From Longibaculum muris (GTDB taxonomy: Bacteria; Bacillota_I; Bacilli_A; Erysipelotrichales; Coprobacillaceae), in assembly GCF_004343035.1 (NCBI RefSeq), contig NZ_SMCQ01000012.1:19205-83204 (forward strand): a DNA stretch of 64,000 nt, given 5' to 3'. Shown here piece by piece: positions 1-8,410 of this stretch. How positions within the stretch are numbered: the stretch's first letter is position 1; each line of letters begins with the position of its first letter. The notes under the pieces were generated by a model. That model made no database searches. It worked only from the letters and a program-made list of their open reading frames with translations, and was not told the origin of the DNA. A program made the translations under genes and the position numbers.

Positions 1-2067
1 CGCATGGGCTGGTGAACATCCTTCAGCAAGTGGTGTACGTGCCTTTCTTCCATCAGGTGTTGCCATTGTTCCTAGACCTTGTCCAACATTTGCTGAGATG
101 GATGATGTTCCTGCATAACGAATCCCACCAATTGGGCCTCTACCATAACGTGTATTTGGATATTTCTTCATTTCATCGATATAAGAGTTATAGGCTTCAA
201 CAACCAATTGATCAACATAGTCATCATCATTTCCATATTTAGGAACATCATGAATAAGCATAGATTGAATTCTTTGATTATCTTCACCTTCAAAGTCTGC
301 AAGCATAGCATTCCATAATTGTTCTGGTGTAATTTTCTTTTCTTCATAAACAAGCTTTTTGATAGCTGCTAAACTATCTGCCATATTGGCAATCCCAATC
401 TGTAATCCAGAAATGAAGTCATAGATTGCTCCACCTTCCTTAATTGTCTTTCCTCGTCCAATACAATCTTGAGTCAAGGCTGAACATAAGATATCCGGAA
501 TTTCACGCTCTCCAGCTATATCTACTGCATTTTCTACAATCACAGAAACTCTTGTCAATTCTCTGATTGCTTTATCCCAAGCGGCCTGTAATTCTTCAAA
601 AGATTTCATATCTTTAAAATGTCCGCTGCCACTGACAAATCTCTTACCTGTCGTTAAATCAATACCATCATTCATAACACAAAGTAAGATTCTAGGGAAA
701 TTCAAGTATGACATTCCTGTACAACGATATCCCCATTTACCTGGTACTGCGGTTTCTACGCATCCAATAGCTGAATAATTATAAGCATCTTCTTCCTTAA
801 CACCTAAATCAATAAATGATGGTATGATAATTTCATCATTATTGAAAGCTGGCATTCCTGTTCCTAATTTCATAACTTCAATGGCTTCATCTAAGAATTC
901 TTGAGGTATTCCATTATAATATCTAACTGTCAAGTTTGGTTGAGGAAGTCTTGTTTGAGCAACTGATTTTAAGACAAGATATGATAATTTATTAATTGCA
1001 CATTTTTTATCTGGTGTTTGACCACCAATTGTTACATTTTGATACATTGGACTTCCTGCTGATGAATACGTATGAGCCTGTGAACGAACTTTATTGATTG
1101 TTAAGGTCTTGATCCACAAGTTTGTTAATAATTCAACTGCTTCATCTTCAGTAATTATTCCAGCATCTAAATCATGTTGAAGATAAGGATAGATATATTG
1201 ATCAAAACGTCCATATGATAATGAATGCCCATTTGATTCAATTTGTAAGATTAATTGAATAAACCATGTTGATTGAATGGCTTCTTGAAAAGTTTCAGCT
1301 GGTTCATAAGGAACCTTAGCACAAATTCTAGAAATCTCTAATAATTCTTCTTTTCTTTTCCCACTAGTCTCTTGAGCTTTTTTATATGCTAAACGACTGA
1401 ATCTATCCGCATATATCTTCACTGCTTCAATCACAATCAAGACAGCCTTATAAAACATATATTTATCAATACTTTCAGGTTTACATAAATCCAATTCTGC
1501 TTTTAATCTCTTGACTCTTTCCTCATATCCCTTTAAACCAGTTTGTAAAACAGTCTGATAATCGACTGCCAAATGAGCATCCCCAGAATTTAACTTACCT
1601 TCCATTCCAAGTAATCCTGTAGACATAATATCTCTCACTTCATCAGGAAGCAAAGCATCACCTTTAGCTCTTAAATTATTATTTTCCCAAAATGGAGCAA
1701 TTGAACGCAAAGCTTCCTTTGTTTCTTCAGTAATATAGAAAACATCTCCATCACGTTTTTCAAACTTATCCAATTCATCAATTACAAACTCTAATGTATA
1801 CTCAGGAAATATTGGTGCATCTTTATTAGAAGATGCTTGATTTCCAACAATCAAAGTTTCATCTTCAATATAAATAGACATCTTCTCTAAAATATTTTTT
1901 AACATCAAAGCTCTTTTCATAACAGCTGGCTGATTTTGATGTTCTTTATAGGCTTCTGTAGCTAAGAGTGCTCGCTCAGCACAGATATATGGTTTCTTTT
2001 CTAAAACCTTCTCTCTAAATTCATTCATACGTGGTGTCAAATCTCCAAAATGCTCAACATTTTTCAT
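1..2067 (-). CDS. Glycyl radical enzyme, YbiW/PflF-like (partial, 3' end cut)
   Basis: The 689 codons in the window encode the N-terminal part of a PFL2/dehydratase-type glycyl radical enzyme; the C-terminal part with the glycyl radical loop lies beyond the window edge. ATG at 2067 follows a strong AGGAGG. The thiyl-radical loop reads GCVETAVPGK (Cys436), with the Cys-x-Glu pattern of GRE eliminases/dehydratases rather than the Cys-Cys of true pyruvate formate-lyase. From memory, this loop and the following GYRCTGMS closely match E. coli YbiW (PflF), whose substrate is unknown. Its probable activase is divergent at 2249. The fold assignment is secure; 'formate acetyltransferase' would be a misleading name. 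Confidence 0.9.
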   Translation of the reverse strand, partial: MKNVEHFGDLTPRMNEFREKVLEKKPYICAERALLATEAYKEHQNQPAVMKRALMLKNILEKMSIYIEDETLIVGNQASSNKDAPIFPEYTLEFVIDELDKFEKRDGDVFYITEETKEALRSIAPFWENNNLRAKGDALLPDEVRDIMSTGLLGMEGKLNSGDAHLAVDYQTVLQTGLKGYEERVKRLKAELDLCKPESIDKYMFYKAVLIVIEAVKIYADRFSRLAYKKAQETSGKRKEELLEISRICAKVPYEPAETFQEAIQSTWFIQLILQIESNGHSLSYGRFDQYIYPYLQHDLDAGIITEDEAVELLTNLWIKTLTINKVRSQAHTYSSAGSPMYQNVTIGGQTPDKKCAINKLSYLVLKSVAQTRLPQPNLTVRYYNGIPQEFLDEAIEVMKLGTGMPAFNNDEIIIPSFIDLGVKEEDAYNYSAIGCVETAVPGKWGYRCTGMSYLNFPRILLCVMNDGIDLTTGKRFVSGSGHFKDMKSFEELQAAWDKAIRELTRVSVIVENAVDIAGEREIPDILCSALTQDCIGRGKTIKEGGAIYDFISGLQIGIANMADSLAAIKKLVYEEKKITPEQLWNAMLADFEGEDNQRIQSMLIHDVPKYGNDDDYVDQLVVEAYNSYIDEMKKYPNTRYGRGPIGGIRYAGTSSISANVGQGLGTMATPDGRKARTPLAEGCSPAHA

Positions 2068-2121
2068 TATGCTTCCTCCTTTATTTCATTTGAAAGTTAT
2101 TTCTTTTTCATTTCCAATTAT

Positions 2122-2149
2122 ATCTTATCACAATAAAATATAAAGTCAA
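2122..2149 (-). promoter_or_regulatory. Promoter of the first glycyl radical enzyme gene
   Basis: On the minus strand TTGACT (2144-2149) and TAAGAT (2122-2127) are 16 bp apart, placing the start site about 50 nt before the ATG. The 181-bp divergent gap to 2249 also holds an inverted AAAATAT/ATATTTT pair near 2165-2196 that could be a regulator site. No gene fits in this gap. Confidence 0.5.
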
Positions 2150-2248
2150 TATTTATCCCATACAAAATATGTTATAGTTTCATTCGTAATATTTTATTTA
2201 CTTTTACATATTCACATGTTATGATAAAGATGCTAAAGGAGAGATCTT

Positions 2249-3145
2249 ATGTCAAAGGGAATGGTTTTTAATATTCAAAAATTTAGTATTCATGATGGTC
2301 CAGGGATTCGCACAACTGTCTTTTTAAAAGGTTGTCCTTTAAGATGTCAATGGTGTTCTAATCCTGAATCGCAACTTGATCATATTCAAATTCTTTATGA
2401 CCAAGAAAAATGTGTCCATTGTCAAACTTGTGTTCACGTATGTCCTCATCATGCGATTAAACATCAAAACCAACGAATTATCATTCAACAAGATCAATGT
2501 GTTGGTTGTTTATCATGTGTGCAAGCCTGTCCACAAAAAGCCTTAAGTCATGAAGGAGAATTAAAAGATACTGATGAAATTGTGAGAATTTGTTTGCAAG
2601 ATCAAGATTTTTATGAAGAATCAGATGGTGGAGTAACGATTTCTGGTGGAGAAGGAATGAGTCAGCCTGCTTTTGTTAGGGAGTTAGTAGAAAAACTGAA
2701 AGCTAAGAATATACATATGGCGATTGAAACAACTGGTTATATTGAGCCAGATATATTCCATGAATTAGCTCCTTTATTTGATTTGTTGTTATTTGATGTT
2801 AAACATTATGATAGTCAACAACATTTTAAAGGAACTGCTGTCTATAATGAATTAATTATTTCAAATTTAAAATGGGCCATTGAACATCATATTGAAGTCC
2901 TACCAAGAATCCCAGTAATTCCTGATTTTAACGCATCACTTGATGATGCATTAGGTTTAGCAAAGCTTTTGGTATCTGTTGGAGCAAAACGTGTTCAACT
3001 TTTACCTTTTCATCAATTTGGTGAAAAGAAATATGAAATGTTAAATCGAGATTATACACTTAAAAATAAAAAAGCCCTTCATCCAGAGGATTTAAAGGAC
3101 TATCAAAAAATATTTATTGATCAAGGTCTTGATTGTTTCTTCTAA
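2249..3145 (+). CDS. Glycyl radical enzyme activating enzyme (YbiY/PflC-like)
   Basis: 298-aa radical SAM protein. The N-terminal CPLRCQWC is the CxxxCxxC motif that binds the SAM [4Fe-4S] cluster. Residues about 55-105 contain two ferredoxin-type Cys sets ending in CP, the two-cluster insert normal for activases of dehydratase-type GREs. It would install the glycyl radical on the divergent enzyme at 1-2067. SD AAAGGAGAG precedes ATG 2249. The usual GGEP stretch reads SGGEGM, a Pro-to-Gly change. A hairpin with T-run follows immediately. Confidence 0.9.
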   Translation: MSKGMVFNIQKFSIHDGPGIRTTVFLKGCPLRCQWCSNPESQLDHIQILYDQEKCVHCQTCVHVCPHHAIKHQNQRIIIQQDQCVGCLSCVQACPQKALSHEGELKDTDEIVRICLQDQDFYEESDGGVTISGGEGMSQPAFVRELVEKLKAKNIHMAIETTGYIEPDIFHELAPLFDLLLFDVKHYDSQQHFKGTAVYNELIISNLKWAIEHHIEVLPRIPVIPDFNASLDDALGLAKLLVSVGAKRVQLLPFHQFGEKKYEMLNRDYTLKNKKALHPEDLKDYQKIFIDQGLDCFF

Positions 3146-3168
3146 ACTAGGTATATGCCTAGTTTTTT
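3146..3168 (+). terminator. Rho-independent terminator after activase
   Basis: Stem ACTAGG / CCTAGT with loop TATATG, followed by a run of six T; starts right after the stop codon. Confidence 0.75.
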
Positions 3169-3529
3169 AATAACTCATTTTTCCTGGGATAACCCCTCTA
3201 ATACCACCTTTAGGTGAAGGTGTGTCTCCTATATAACGGGGAATAAGATGAATATGTAAATGCATAATAGATTGACCAGCTGCCATTTGACAATTCATCC
3301 CAATGTTATAACCATCAGGATGATATTTTTCATCTAATAATTGCTTTGCTTCATCAAGTAACTTGAATAAATGAAGGCGTGTCTGCTCATCAGCCTCAAA
3401 AAAGTCAACAATATGTTTTTTAGGAATAATCAGCATATGTCCTAGACTCACTGGATAATCATCATAAATTGCATAACCATAATCATTTTCTAAAATATAA
3501 TCATGTTTCTCACAAAACAAACAACTCAT
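3167..3529 (-). CDS. HIT family nucleotide-binding protein
   Basis: 120 aa. Carries the histidine triad HLHIHLIPR near residue 91 and the N-terminal CxxC typical of the Hint/HIT branch that hydrolyses nucleoside phosphoramidates or dinucleotides. Somewhat shorter than the usual ~140 aa, but all core motifs are present. ATG overlaps the TGA of the upstream DeoR gene (ATGA), so the two are translationally coupled. The substrate cannot be told from sequence. Confidence 0.85.
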   Translation of the reverse strand: MSCLFCEKHDYILENDYGYAIYDDYPVSLGHMLIIPKKHIVDFFEADEQTRLHLFKLLDEAKQLLDEKYHPDGYNIGMNCQMAAGQSIMHLHIHLIPRYIGDTPSPKGGIRGVIPGKMSY

Positions 3530-4287
3530 AATGCTACCTTCTTAATCATTACATTTTGTTCTAATAAATATTGTTCACAACTACTTGGAATCCCATCATC
3601 ACTCACAACACAAGCTACATCTTTTGTTGGTAATAAATTAACATTACCAATATGATTGAATTTAGATGATTCTGTCACAACAATAACCTTAGCAGCCTGT
3701 TTAGCCATATCTCGCACTGTTTCACTACGCATATAATCATTACCCGTAAAACCAGAAGCTTCAGAAAAACCATCTGTACCAATGAAGAATTTATCTACAA
3801 AGAATGTTTCTGCACATTTTCTTGTCATTGGTCCTACCATGACTTGAGATTCTTTTTGATATTCTCCTCCTAATAAAATAATCCGAATTGTTGGCATTTT
3901 ACGAACATAATCAGCAATAAATGCCGAGTTTGTAATTAAGGTCACATCTTTTCTTGTTTGTGCTATTTCTAACGCTAATAAAGCACAACAAGAGCCAGAT
4001 TCAATCATCACTGTTTCTCCATTTTCAACTGATTCGCATGCAAGTTTAGCTATTTTTTGTTTTAAATCATAATGATATGCTAATCGATTATTAATATCGT
4101 CACTTGAATTTAAAGTTGCAAAACCATGAGCACGGATGATTAATCCTTTTTGTTCTAGTAAATCTAAATCTTTTCGTATAGTTACTTGTGAAACTTGTAA
4201 AAGTTCTGAAAGTTTTGTTACTTCGACTTTATCATTTTCGGTTAATAATTCTAATATTTTTGTATGTCTTTCTGACATTTTTGCCAT
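3526..4287 (-). CDS. DeoR/GlpR-family transcriptional regulator
   Basis: About 253 aa. The N-terminal DeoR helix-turn-helix (residues ~5-55, 'VSQVTIRKDLDLLEQKG') is followed by the DeoRC sugar-phosphate sensor domain with IESGSCC and LLGGEYQ. ATG 4287 was chosen because AGGGTG lies about 7 nt upstream; GTG 4296 and ATG 4293 in the same frame are too close to it. Co-transcribed with the HIT gene. DeoR members usually repress sugar or nucleoside catabolism; the neighbouring GRE pair is a possible target, but this is inference. Confidence 0.85.
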   Translation of the reverse strand: MAKMSERHTKILELLTENDKVEVTKLSELLQVSQVTIRKDLDLLEQKGLIIRAHGFATLNSSDDINNRLAYHYDLKQKIAKLACESVENGETVMIESGSCCALLALEIAQTRKDVTLITNSAFIADYVRKMPTIRIILLGGEYQKESQVMVGPMTRKCAETFFVDKFFIGTDGFSEASGFTGNDYMRSETVRDMAKQAAKVIVVTESSKFNHIGNVNLLPTKDVACVVSDDGIPSSCEQYLLEQNVMIKKVAL

Positions 4288-4380
4288 TTTCATCACCCTT
4301 TTCTTTCTTTAGGGTAACATATAGATATTTCAAATGCAACTTTTTATTATTTCAAAAATGAATATATTTTATATAGAAAA

Positions 4381-4402
4381 AAAGTAATCCGAAGATTACT
4401 TT
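4381..4402 (-). terminator. Terminator of the feo operon
   Basis: On the minus strand AAAGTAATC-TTCG-GATTACTTT, a nine-pair stem closed by a stable C(UUCG)G tetraloop, followed by a T-run; it overlaps the stop codon of the small FeoB-associated gene. Confidence 0.8.
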
Positions 4403-4557
4403 TTATGAGTATGGCACTTTCCAGCCATTGGACAGCCCCCACAACCACTGCTGCAAGTATGTCTTGTTTGAATCTGATGCTTAATAATCATTATCACAAT
4501 AATAAGAAGAATAACTGCAACGATAATCGTTGATAAGTTATTCAAAATCCAATTCAT
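4396..4557 (-). CDS. FeoB-associated Cys-rich membrane protein
   Basis: 53-residue protein. Residues ~8-25 form one transmembrane helix (IIVAVILLIIVIMII). The C-terminal tail carries HTCSSGCGGCPMAGKC, the Cys-rich signature of the small proteins that sit next to FeoB in Firmicutes. It starts inside the 3' end of feoB (20-bp overlap), so it is the last gene of the feo operon. A role in handling ferrous iron or aiding FeoB is presumed for the family but not established. Confidence 0.9.
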   Translation of the reverse strand: MNWILNNLSTIIVAVILLIIVIMIIKHQIQTRHTCSSGCGGCPMAGKCHTHKK

Positions 4558-6712
4558 CATAAGTTTCATCTTCTTTCATCTTTTTTGGATAAGGTCTAAT
4601 TAATAAATAAATTAGTCCCAGCATTATAATCACCCCAATCAACATTTCAAATGTTATTGAAAGAGTTGTAATAAAGGTTATCAATTGATAAATCAAAAAT
4701 GCCATAATATAAGCAAAAATCGTTTGATAACCAATCGCAAATATAAACCATTTTCGACTATTCATTTCTCTTTTTATCGCTCCCATAGCGGCAAAACATG
4801 GGGCACATAAAAGATTAAAAACCAAAAAGGCATATGCTGAAGCGATGGTAAAGGTTGAAGCTAACATCGGCCAATATTCAACACCATTTTCTGCGACTTC
4901 ACCAAAACCATATAGAATACCTAAAGTACTTACAACATTTTCTTTTGCAACCAAGCCTGTGATAGTTGCGACAGCGCCTTGCCAATGTCCAAAACCAAGT
5001 GGCGTAAAAATCCAAGCTATCATTCTTCCTAACATCGCTAATAAACTGTTATTTAATTCACTTGCTTCAAGCATTCTCCATTGACCGTCAACAAAACCAA
5101 AGTAACTTGTAAACCAGACAAAAATCGTTGACAACAAGATAATTGTTCCAGCTTTTTTTATAAATGATGAACCTCTTTCCCACACACTTCTCATTATATT
5201 TCTTGCTGGTGGAATATGGTAAGCTGGTAATTCCATGACAAAAGGGGCAACTTCACCAGCAAACATTTTCGTTTTCTTTAAAATAATTCCCGACATAACA
5301 ATTGCTGCCATACCAATGAAATAAGCACTTGGAGCCACCCAACTTGCACCATTAAATAATGCTCCACTTATCAAAGCAATAATCGGTAACTTTGCTGAAC
5401 AAGGAATAAATGTTGTTGTCATAATAGTCATTTTACGATCACGGCTACTTTCAATTGTACGTGTTGCCATAACTGCTGGAACTCCACATCCTGTTCCAAT
5501 TAACATTGGAATAAATGACTTCCCAGAAAGCCCAAACTTTCTAAACAAACGATCCATGATAAATGCAACTCTTGCCATATAGCCACAACCTTCTAAAATA
5601 GCTAAGAAAAAGAATAACACCAGCATCTGTGGAACAAATCCTAAAACTGCTCCAACTCCTGCTACAATACCATCTACAATCAATCCTTCTAGCCAACTTG
5701 CTACTCCTATCATTTGTAATGCTGAACGAATAAAATCTGGAATACTTGGAATCATGCTTCCAAACAATTCAAAACCTTCACCAAATATAGATTCATTTAC
5801 AAAATCGGTTGCCATAGTGCCTATTGTTGTTACTGAAATATAATAAACAAACCACATAATGAAAGCAAATATAGGTAATGCTAACCATCTATTCGTAACA
5901 ATTTGATCTATTTTATCAGAAATAGATAATTGGTTTTGATTTTTTCTTTTATAACATTCATCAATAATAGAAGTAATATATTGATATCTTTCATTCGTTA
6001 TTAAACTTTCACTATCATCATCTTCTTGTTTTTCAATGACTTGAATGAGATTTTCTATATCTATTTTTTGTGATAATTGAGCTTGTAATTTTTGATCTCT
6101 TTCAAATAATTTAATCGCAAAAAATCTTCTTTGTGATAATACTATATCAGATGGTAACTGATTTTGGATATCTTCAATTGTTCTTTCAATATCATAAGAA
6201 AAATAATGTTGAATTGTGACTTCCTGATGAGCAACTTTCATGACTTCATCAACAATATCCTCAACTCCTTTTTCCTTTAATGCAGATATTTCAATAACTG
6301 GACACCCTAATTTTTTTGATAATGCCTTTATATCAATATGATAACCATTCTTTTTAACTAAATCCATCATATTCACTGCAATGACTGTTGGAATCCCTAA
6401 TTCCAACAACTGCGTTGTTAAATAAAGATTCCTTTCTAAATTCATACCATCAACTATATTTAAAATAACATCAATATGTTCATCCAATAAATAATTTCTT
6501 GCTACAACTTCTTCTAAAGTATAAGGTGACAAAGAATAAATTCCTGGTAAATCTGTTATTTTAATATCCTTATTTGTTTTTAAGTTTCCTTCTTTCTTTT
6601 CAACTGTGACTCCTGGCCAATTTCCAATATATTGATGAGAACCCGTCAATACATTAAACAATGTTGTTTTTCCACTATTAGGATTTCCTGCTAAAGCTAT
6701 TGTTATTTTCAT
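4538..6712 (-). CDS. feoB: Ferrous iron transport protein B
   Basis: 724 aa. N-terminal GTPase with G1 GNPNSGKTT (residues 9-17), G3 DLPG and G4-like NMMD, then a helical insert and the polytopic membrane domain with Nramp-unrelated Gate motifs (GCGVPAVMATRTI and PCSAKLP). It moves Fe2+ into the cell with GTP hydrolysis gating. SD GGAGGG lies 7-8 nt before ATG 6712. A TTAG-N6-CTAA palindrome sits just upstream in the gap to feoA, suggesting a second control point. Cell membrane. Last-but-one gene of the operon. Confidence 0.96.
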   Translation of the reverse strand: MKITIALAGNPNSGKTTLFNVLTGSHQYIGNWPGVTVEKKEGNLKTNKDIKITDLPGIYSLSPYTLEEVVARNYLLDEHIDVILNIVDGMNLERNLYLTTQLLELGIPTVIAVNMMDLVKKNGYHIDIKALSKKLGCPVIEISALKEKGVEDIVDEVMKVAHQEVTIQHYFSYDIERTIEDIQNQLPSDIVLSQRRFFAIKLFERDQKLQAQLSQKIDIENLIQVIEKQEDDDSESLITNERYQYITSIIDECYKRKNQNQLSISDKIDQIVTNRWLALPIFAFIMWFVYYISVTTIGTMATDFVNESIFGEGFELFGSMIPSIPDFIRSALQMIGVASWLEGLIVDGIVAGVGAVLGFVPQMLVLFFFLAILEGCGYMARVAFIMDRLFRKFGLSGKSFIPMLIGTGCGVPAVMATRTIESSRDRKMTIMTTTFIPCSAKLPIIALISGALFNGASWVAPSAYFIGMAAIVMSGIILKKTKMFAGEVAPFVMELPAYHIPPARNIMRSVWERGSSFIKKAGTIILLSTIFVWFTSYFGFVDGQWRMLEASELNNSLLAMLGRMIAWIFTPLGFGHWQGAVATITGLVAKENVVSTLGILYGFGEVAENGVEYWPMLASTFTIASAYAFLVFNLLCAPCFAAMGAIKREMNSRKWFIFAIGYQTIFAYIMAFLIYQLITFITTLSITFEMLIGVIIMLGLIYLLIRPYPKKMKEDETYDELDFE

Positions 6713-6726
6713 ATATACCCTCCTTA

Positions 6727-6742
6727 GTTAGTTTTGACTAAC
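6727..6742. promoter_or_regulatory. Candidate iron-regulator operator (feoA-feoB gap)
   Basis: GTTAG-TTTTGA-CTAAC inverted repeat with a 6-bp spacer, same layout as two sites upstream of the operon. It resembles the TTAG/CTAA cores bound by DtxR/IdeR-type metalloregulators. It lies directly upstream of the feoB SD. Confidence 0.6.
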
Positions 6743-6759
6743 TTTAATATAAAATCATA

Positions 6760-6981
6760 TTATTGAACTTCAATCATTGCCGCATCAGCTTTTCTCAATG
6801 ATAACTCATATCCACGAACATTGACCTCAATAGGATCCCCTAATGGAGCAACTTTACGCACAGTTAACTGAGTTCCTTTAGTTATTCCCATATCCATAAT
6901 TCTTCTCTTTGTTGCACCTTCACCATGCAATTTCACGACACTTACAACTTCTCCAACCTTGACTTCCTTTAATGTATACAT
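6760..6981 (-). CDS. feoA: FeoA domain protein (second copy)
   Basis: 73-aa single FeoA (SH3-like) domain, the small cytosolic partner of FeoB. Recognisable are the GEGATKRRIMDMGI turn and RVAPLGDPI(E) strand typical of FeoA. SD GGAGGG is embedded in the end of the preceding feoA (2-bp gap), so translation is probably coupled. Having two separate feoA genes before feoB is common in Firmicutes, and the two may form a heterodimer. Confidence 0.9.
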   Translation of the reverse strand: MYTLKEVKVGEVVSVVKLHGEGATKRRIMDMGITKGTQLTVRKVAPLGDPIEVNVRGYELSLRKADAAMIEVQ

Positions 6982-6983
6982 CT

Positions 6984-7202
6984 TTATGCACCCTCCACCA
7001 TAATTTTATGTGCCATCTCTTGACTAATTGCAACCCTTGATTCTTTTATATTAACAATGATATTTCCTTGATTATAAGAAACAATCGTCACCTGTGCACC
7101 TTCTACAAAACCTAGACTTTCAAGAAATTTCTTACTTTTTTCTTGACCCTTTACTTTTAATATCTTATGAACTTCTCCAATTCCTACAAATGTTAATGGC
7201 AT
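6984..7202 (-). CDS. feoA: FeoA domain protein (first copy)
   Basis: 72-aa FeoA domain with the characteristic GQEKSKKFLESLGF segment; more divergent than the downstream copy. First gene of the feo operon, with SD AAGGAGG 7 nt before ATG 7202. A perfect 16-bp palindrome sits directly upstream of the SD. Confidence 0.88.
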   Translation of the reverse strand: MPLTFVGIGEVHKILKVKGQEKSKKFLESLGFVEGAQVTIVSYNQGNIIVNIKESRVAISQEMAHKIMVEGA

Positions 7203-7216
7203 ATTTATCCTCCTTG

Positions 7217-7232
7217 GTTAGTTTAAACTAAC
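7217..7232. promoter_or_regulatory. Candidate iron-regulator operator 2 (feo leader)
   Basis: Perfect palindrome GTTAGTTTAAACTAAC. Same TTAG-N6-CTAA geometry as the sites at 6727 and 7250. Located in the transcribed leader between the promoter and the first feoA SD. Confidence 0.65.
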
Positions 7233-7249
7233 TTTGCTATCAAATAATT

Positions 7250-7267
7250 GGTTAGACTTTGCTAACC
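7250..7267. promoter_or_regulatory. Candidate iron-regulator operator 1 (feo start site)
   Basis: GGTTAG-ACTTTG-CTAACC. It begins about 10 bp downstream of the -10 box and so covers the expected transcription start, a position that would block initiation. Consistent with a DtxR-family Fe2+-dependent repressor; no such regulator gene is in this window. Confidence 0.7.
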
Positions 7268-7276
7268 TATGAACTA

Positions 7277-7305
7277 AATATAATCTTTTACTTTCTATTT
7301 GTCAA
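7277..7305 (-). promoter_or_regulatory. feo operon promoter
   Basis: Minus strand TTGACA (7300-7305), 17-bp spacer, TATATT (7277-7282); near-consensus sigma-A promoter. Confidence 0.8.
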
Positions 7306-7334
7306 GTTTTTTATCAAACAAAAGAACACAAGCA

Positions 7335-8297
7335 TTAATCCTGTGTTCCCAAAATTTCAAAAGTATTTCCTTCTACAAACATATCAATTTTTCCTGTGTC
7401 TTTTAATAAATCATTTTTCACAGGCATAGCTAAATAAAGTGTCCTTGTTTCTAATGGTTCTATCTTTCCAGTTGTTGATATTGATTTATGATTATCACTT
7501 TCAATAATGATTTGAGATTGAATTGTCTGTTGATTGATTGTATATATGCAATAGATGTATTCACTTGGATCAATAGTATGTTCACTAGTGTTTTTAAGCT
7601 CTATTTTTAAGGCAACAAATGTTTCATTATCATTATCTGTTGGATGATAGCTATAGAAGAATCCTTTATTTGATGGTTCTATTTTCTGTGTCTGTAAGAT
7701 CTCATCTATTGTGATATGACTATCTTTTAAATTTAATGAATCTCCCACAGATTTTTGAGTTTGAATAACTTCTGGTTCTTGTAATGTCGAAAAATTGTAT
7801 TGGACTTCTTCCTTATTTCTTATTTTTAATTTCAAATTAGCTTGTTCTTTGATATTTGATTCATTGATTTCACAATAGATATGAATATATCTTTCTTCAT
7901 CTTCTTTAAGTGTATCAGTTTGACTTATTTGATTATACTTAAGATTTTCAATTGCTAGAGATGCTTTATATGATTGATGATTAATGACAAATGTTCCTTG
8001 ATAAATATCTTTTAAGACATATTCTTTTTTGGATAAATTCTTTGTTTTTAATACAACATCAATGAATTGATTTTCATCTTGTTTTGGTTTTATTGATCGA
8101 TAAGTATTATTTTTATTGGTTGGTTCTATTTTATTTGTTACTGTACTTTTGACAATTTCATAACGTAATTGTTCATCAAATGTATATGACTTTGATATTT
8201 CTATTTCTGATACTTTTTCTGGTGTTGGAACTTCATCTCTAGGCTGACATCCTAATAAACAAAAACTAATAAGCAGTAATATTCCTAATTTCTTCAT
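7335..8297 (-). CDS. Lipoprotein with two DUF4352/DUF5067-like domains
   Basis: 320 aa with a lipoprotein signal peptide: MKK, hydrophobic core, lipobox LLGC (Cys16). The mature part looks like two tandem repeats of a beta-sandwich domain, each opening with IEPTNK/IEPSNK and continuing with 'F-x-D/A-L-x-x-K-x-L/N-N' strands (about residues 58-170 and 205-315). This is like the immunoglobulin-like DUF4352/DUF5067 exported domains of Firmicutes. Function unknown; probably anchored on the outer face of the membrane. Monocistronic, between feo and serA. Confidence 0.7.
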   Translation of the reverse strand: MKKLGILLLISFCLLGCQPRDEVPTPEKVSEIEISKSYTFDEQLRYEIVKSTVTNKIEPTNKNNTYRSIKPKQDENQFIDVVLKTKNLSKKEYVLKDIYQGTFVINHQSYKASLAIENLKYNQISQTDTLKEDEERYIHIYCEINESNIKEQANLKLKIRNKEEVQYNFSTLQEPEVIQTQKSVGDSLNLKDSHITIDEILQTQKIEPSNKGFFYSYHPTDNDNETFVALKIELKNTSEHTIDPSEYIYCIYTINQQTIQSQIIIESDNHKSISTTGKIEPLETRTLYLAMPVKNDLLKDTGKIDMFVEGNTFEILGTQD

Positions 8298-8374
8298 ACA
8301 TGTCCTTCTCCTCTTAGCTTTTATTTTATCATACTTTGTCGTAGAAACGAAATAATTCTTTTTCCAGTTAAAAA

Positions 8375-8400
8375 CCTTAAAATCAGATTTGATTTTAAGG
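8375..8400 (-). terminator. Terminator of serC-serA
   Basis: Stem CCTTAAAATCA / TGATTTTAAGG with a 4-nt loop; on the minus strand it is followed by TTTTTAA, 11 nt beyond the serA stop. Confidence 0.8.
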
Positions 8401-8410
8401 TCCTCATTTT

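Noticed and set aside
12..353. Short frames on both strands over the first glycyl radical enzyme
   Set aside because: The minus-strand GRE frame is continuous and matches the family; these are shadows.
4845..5084. + strand frame antisense to feoB
   Set aside because: Shadow of the strongly conserved feoB membrane domain.
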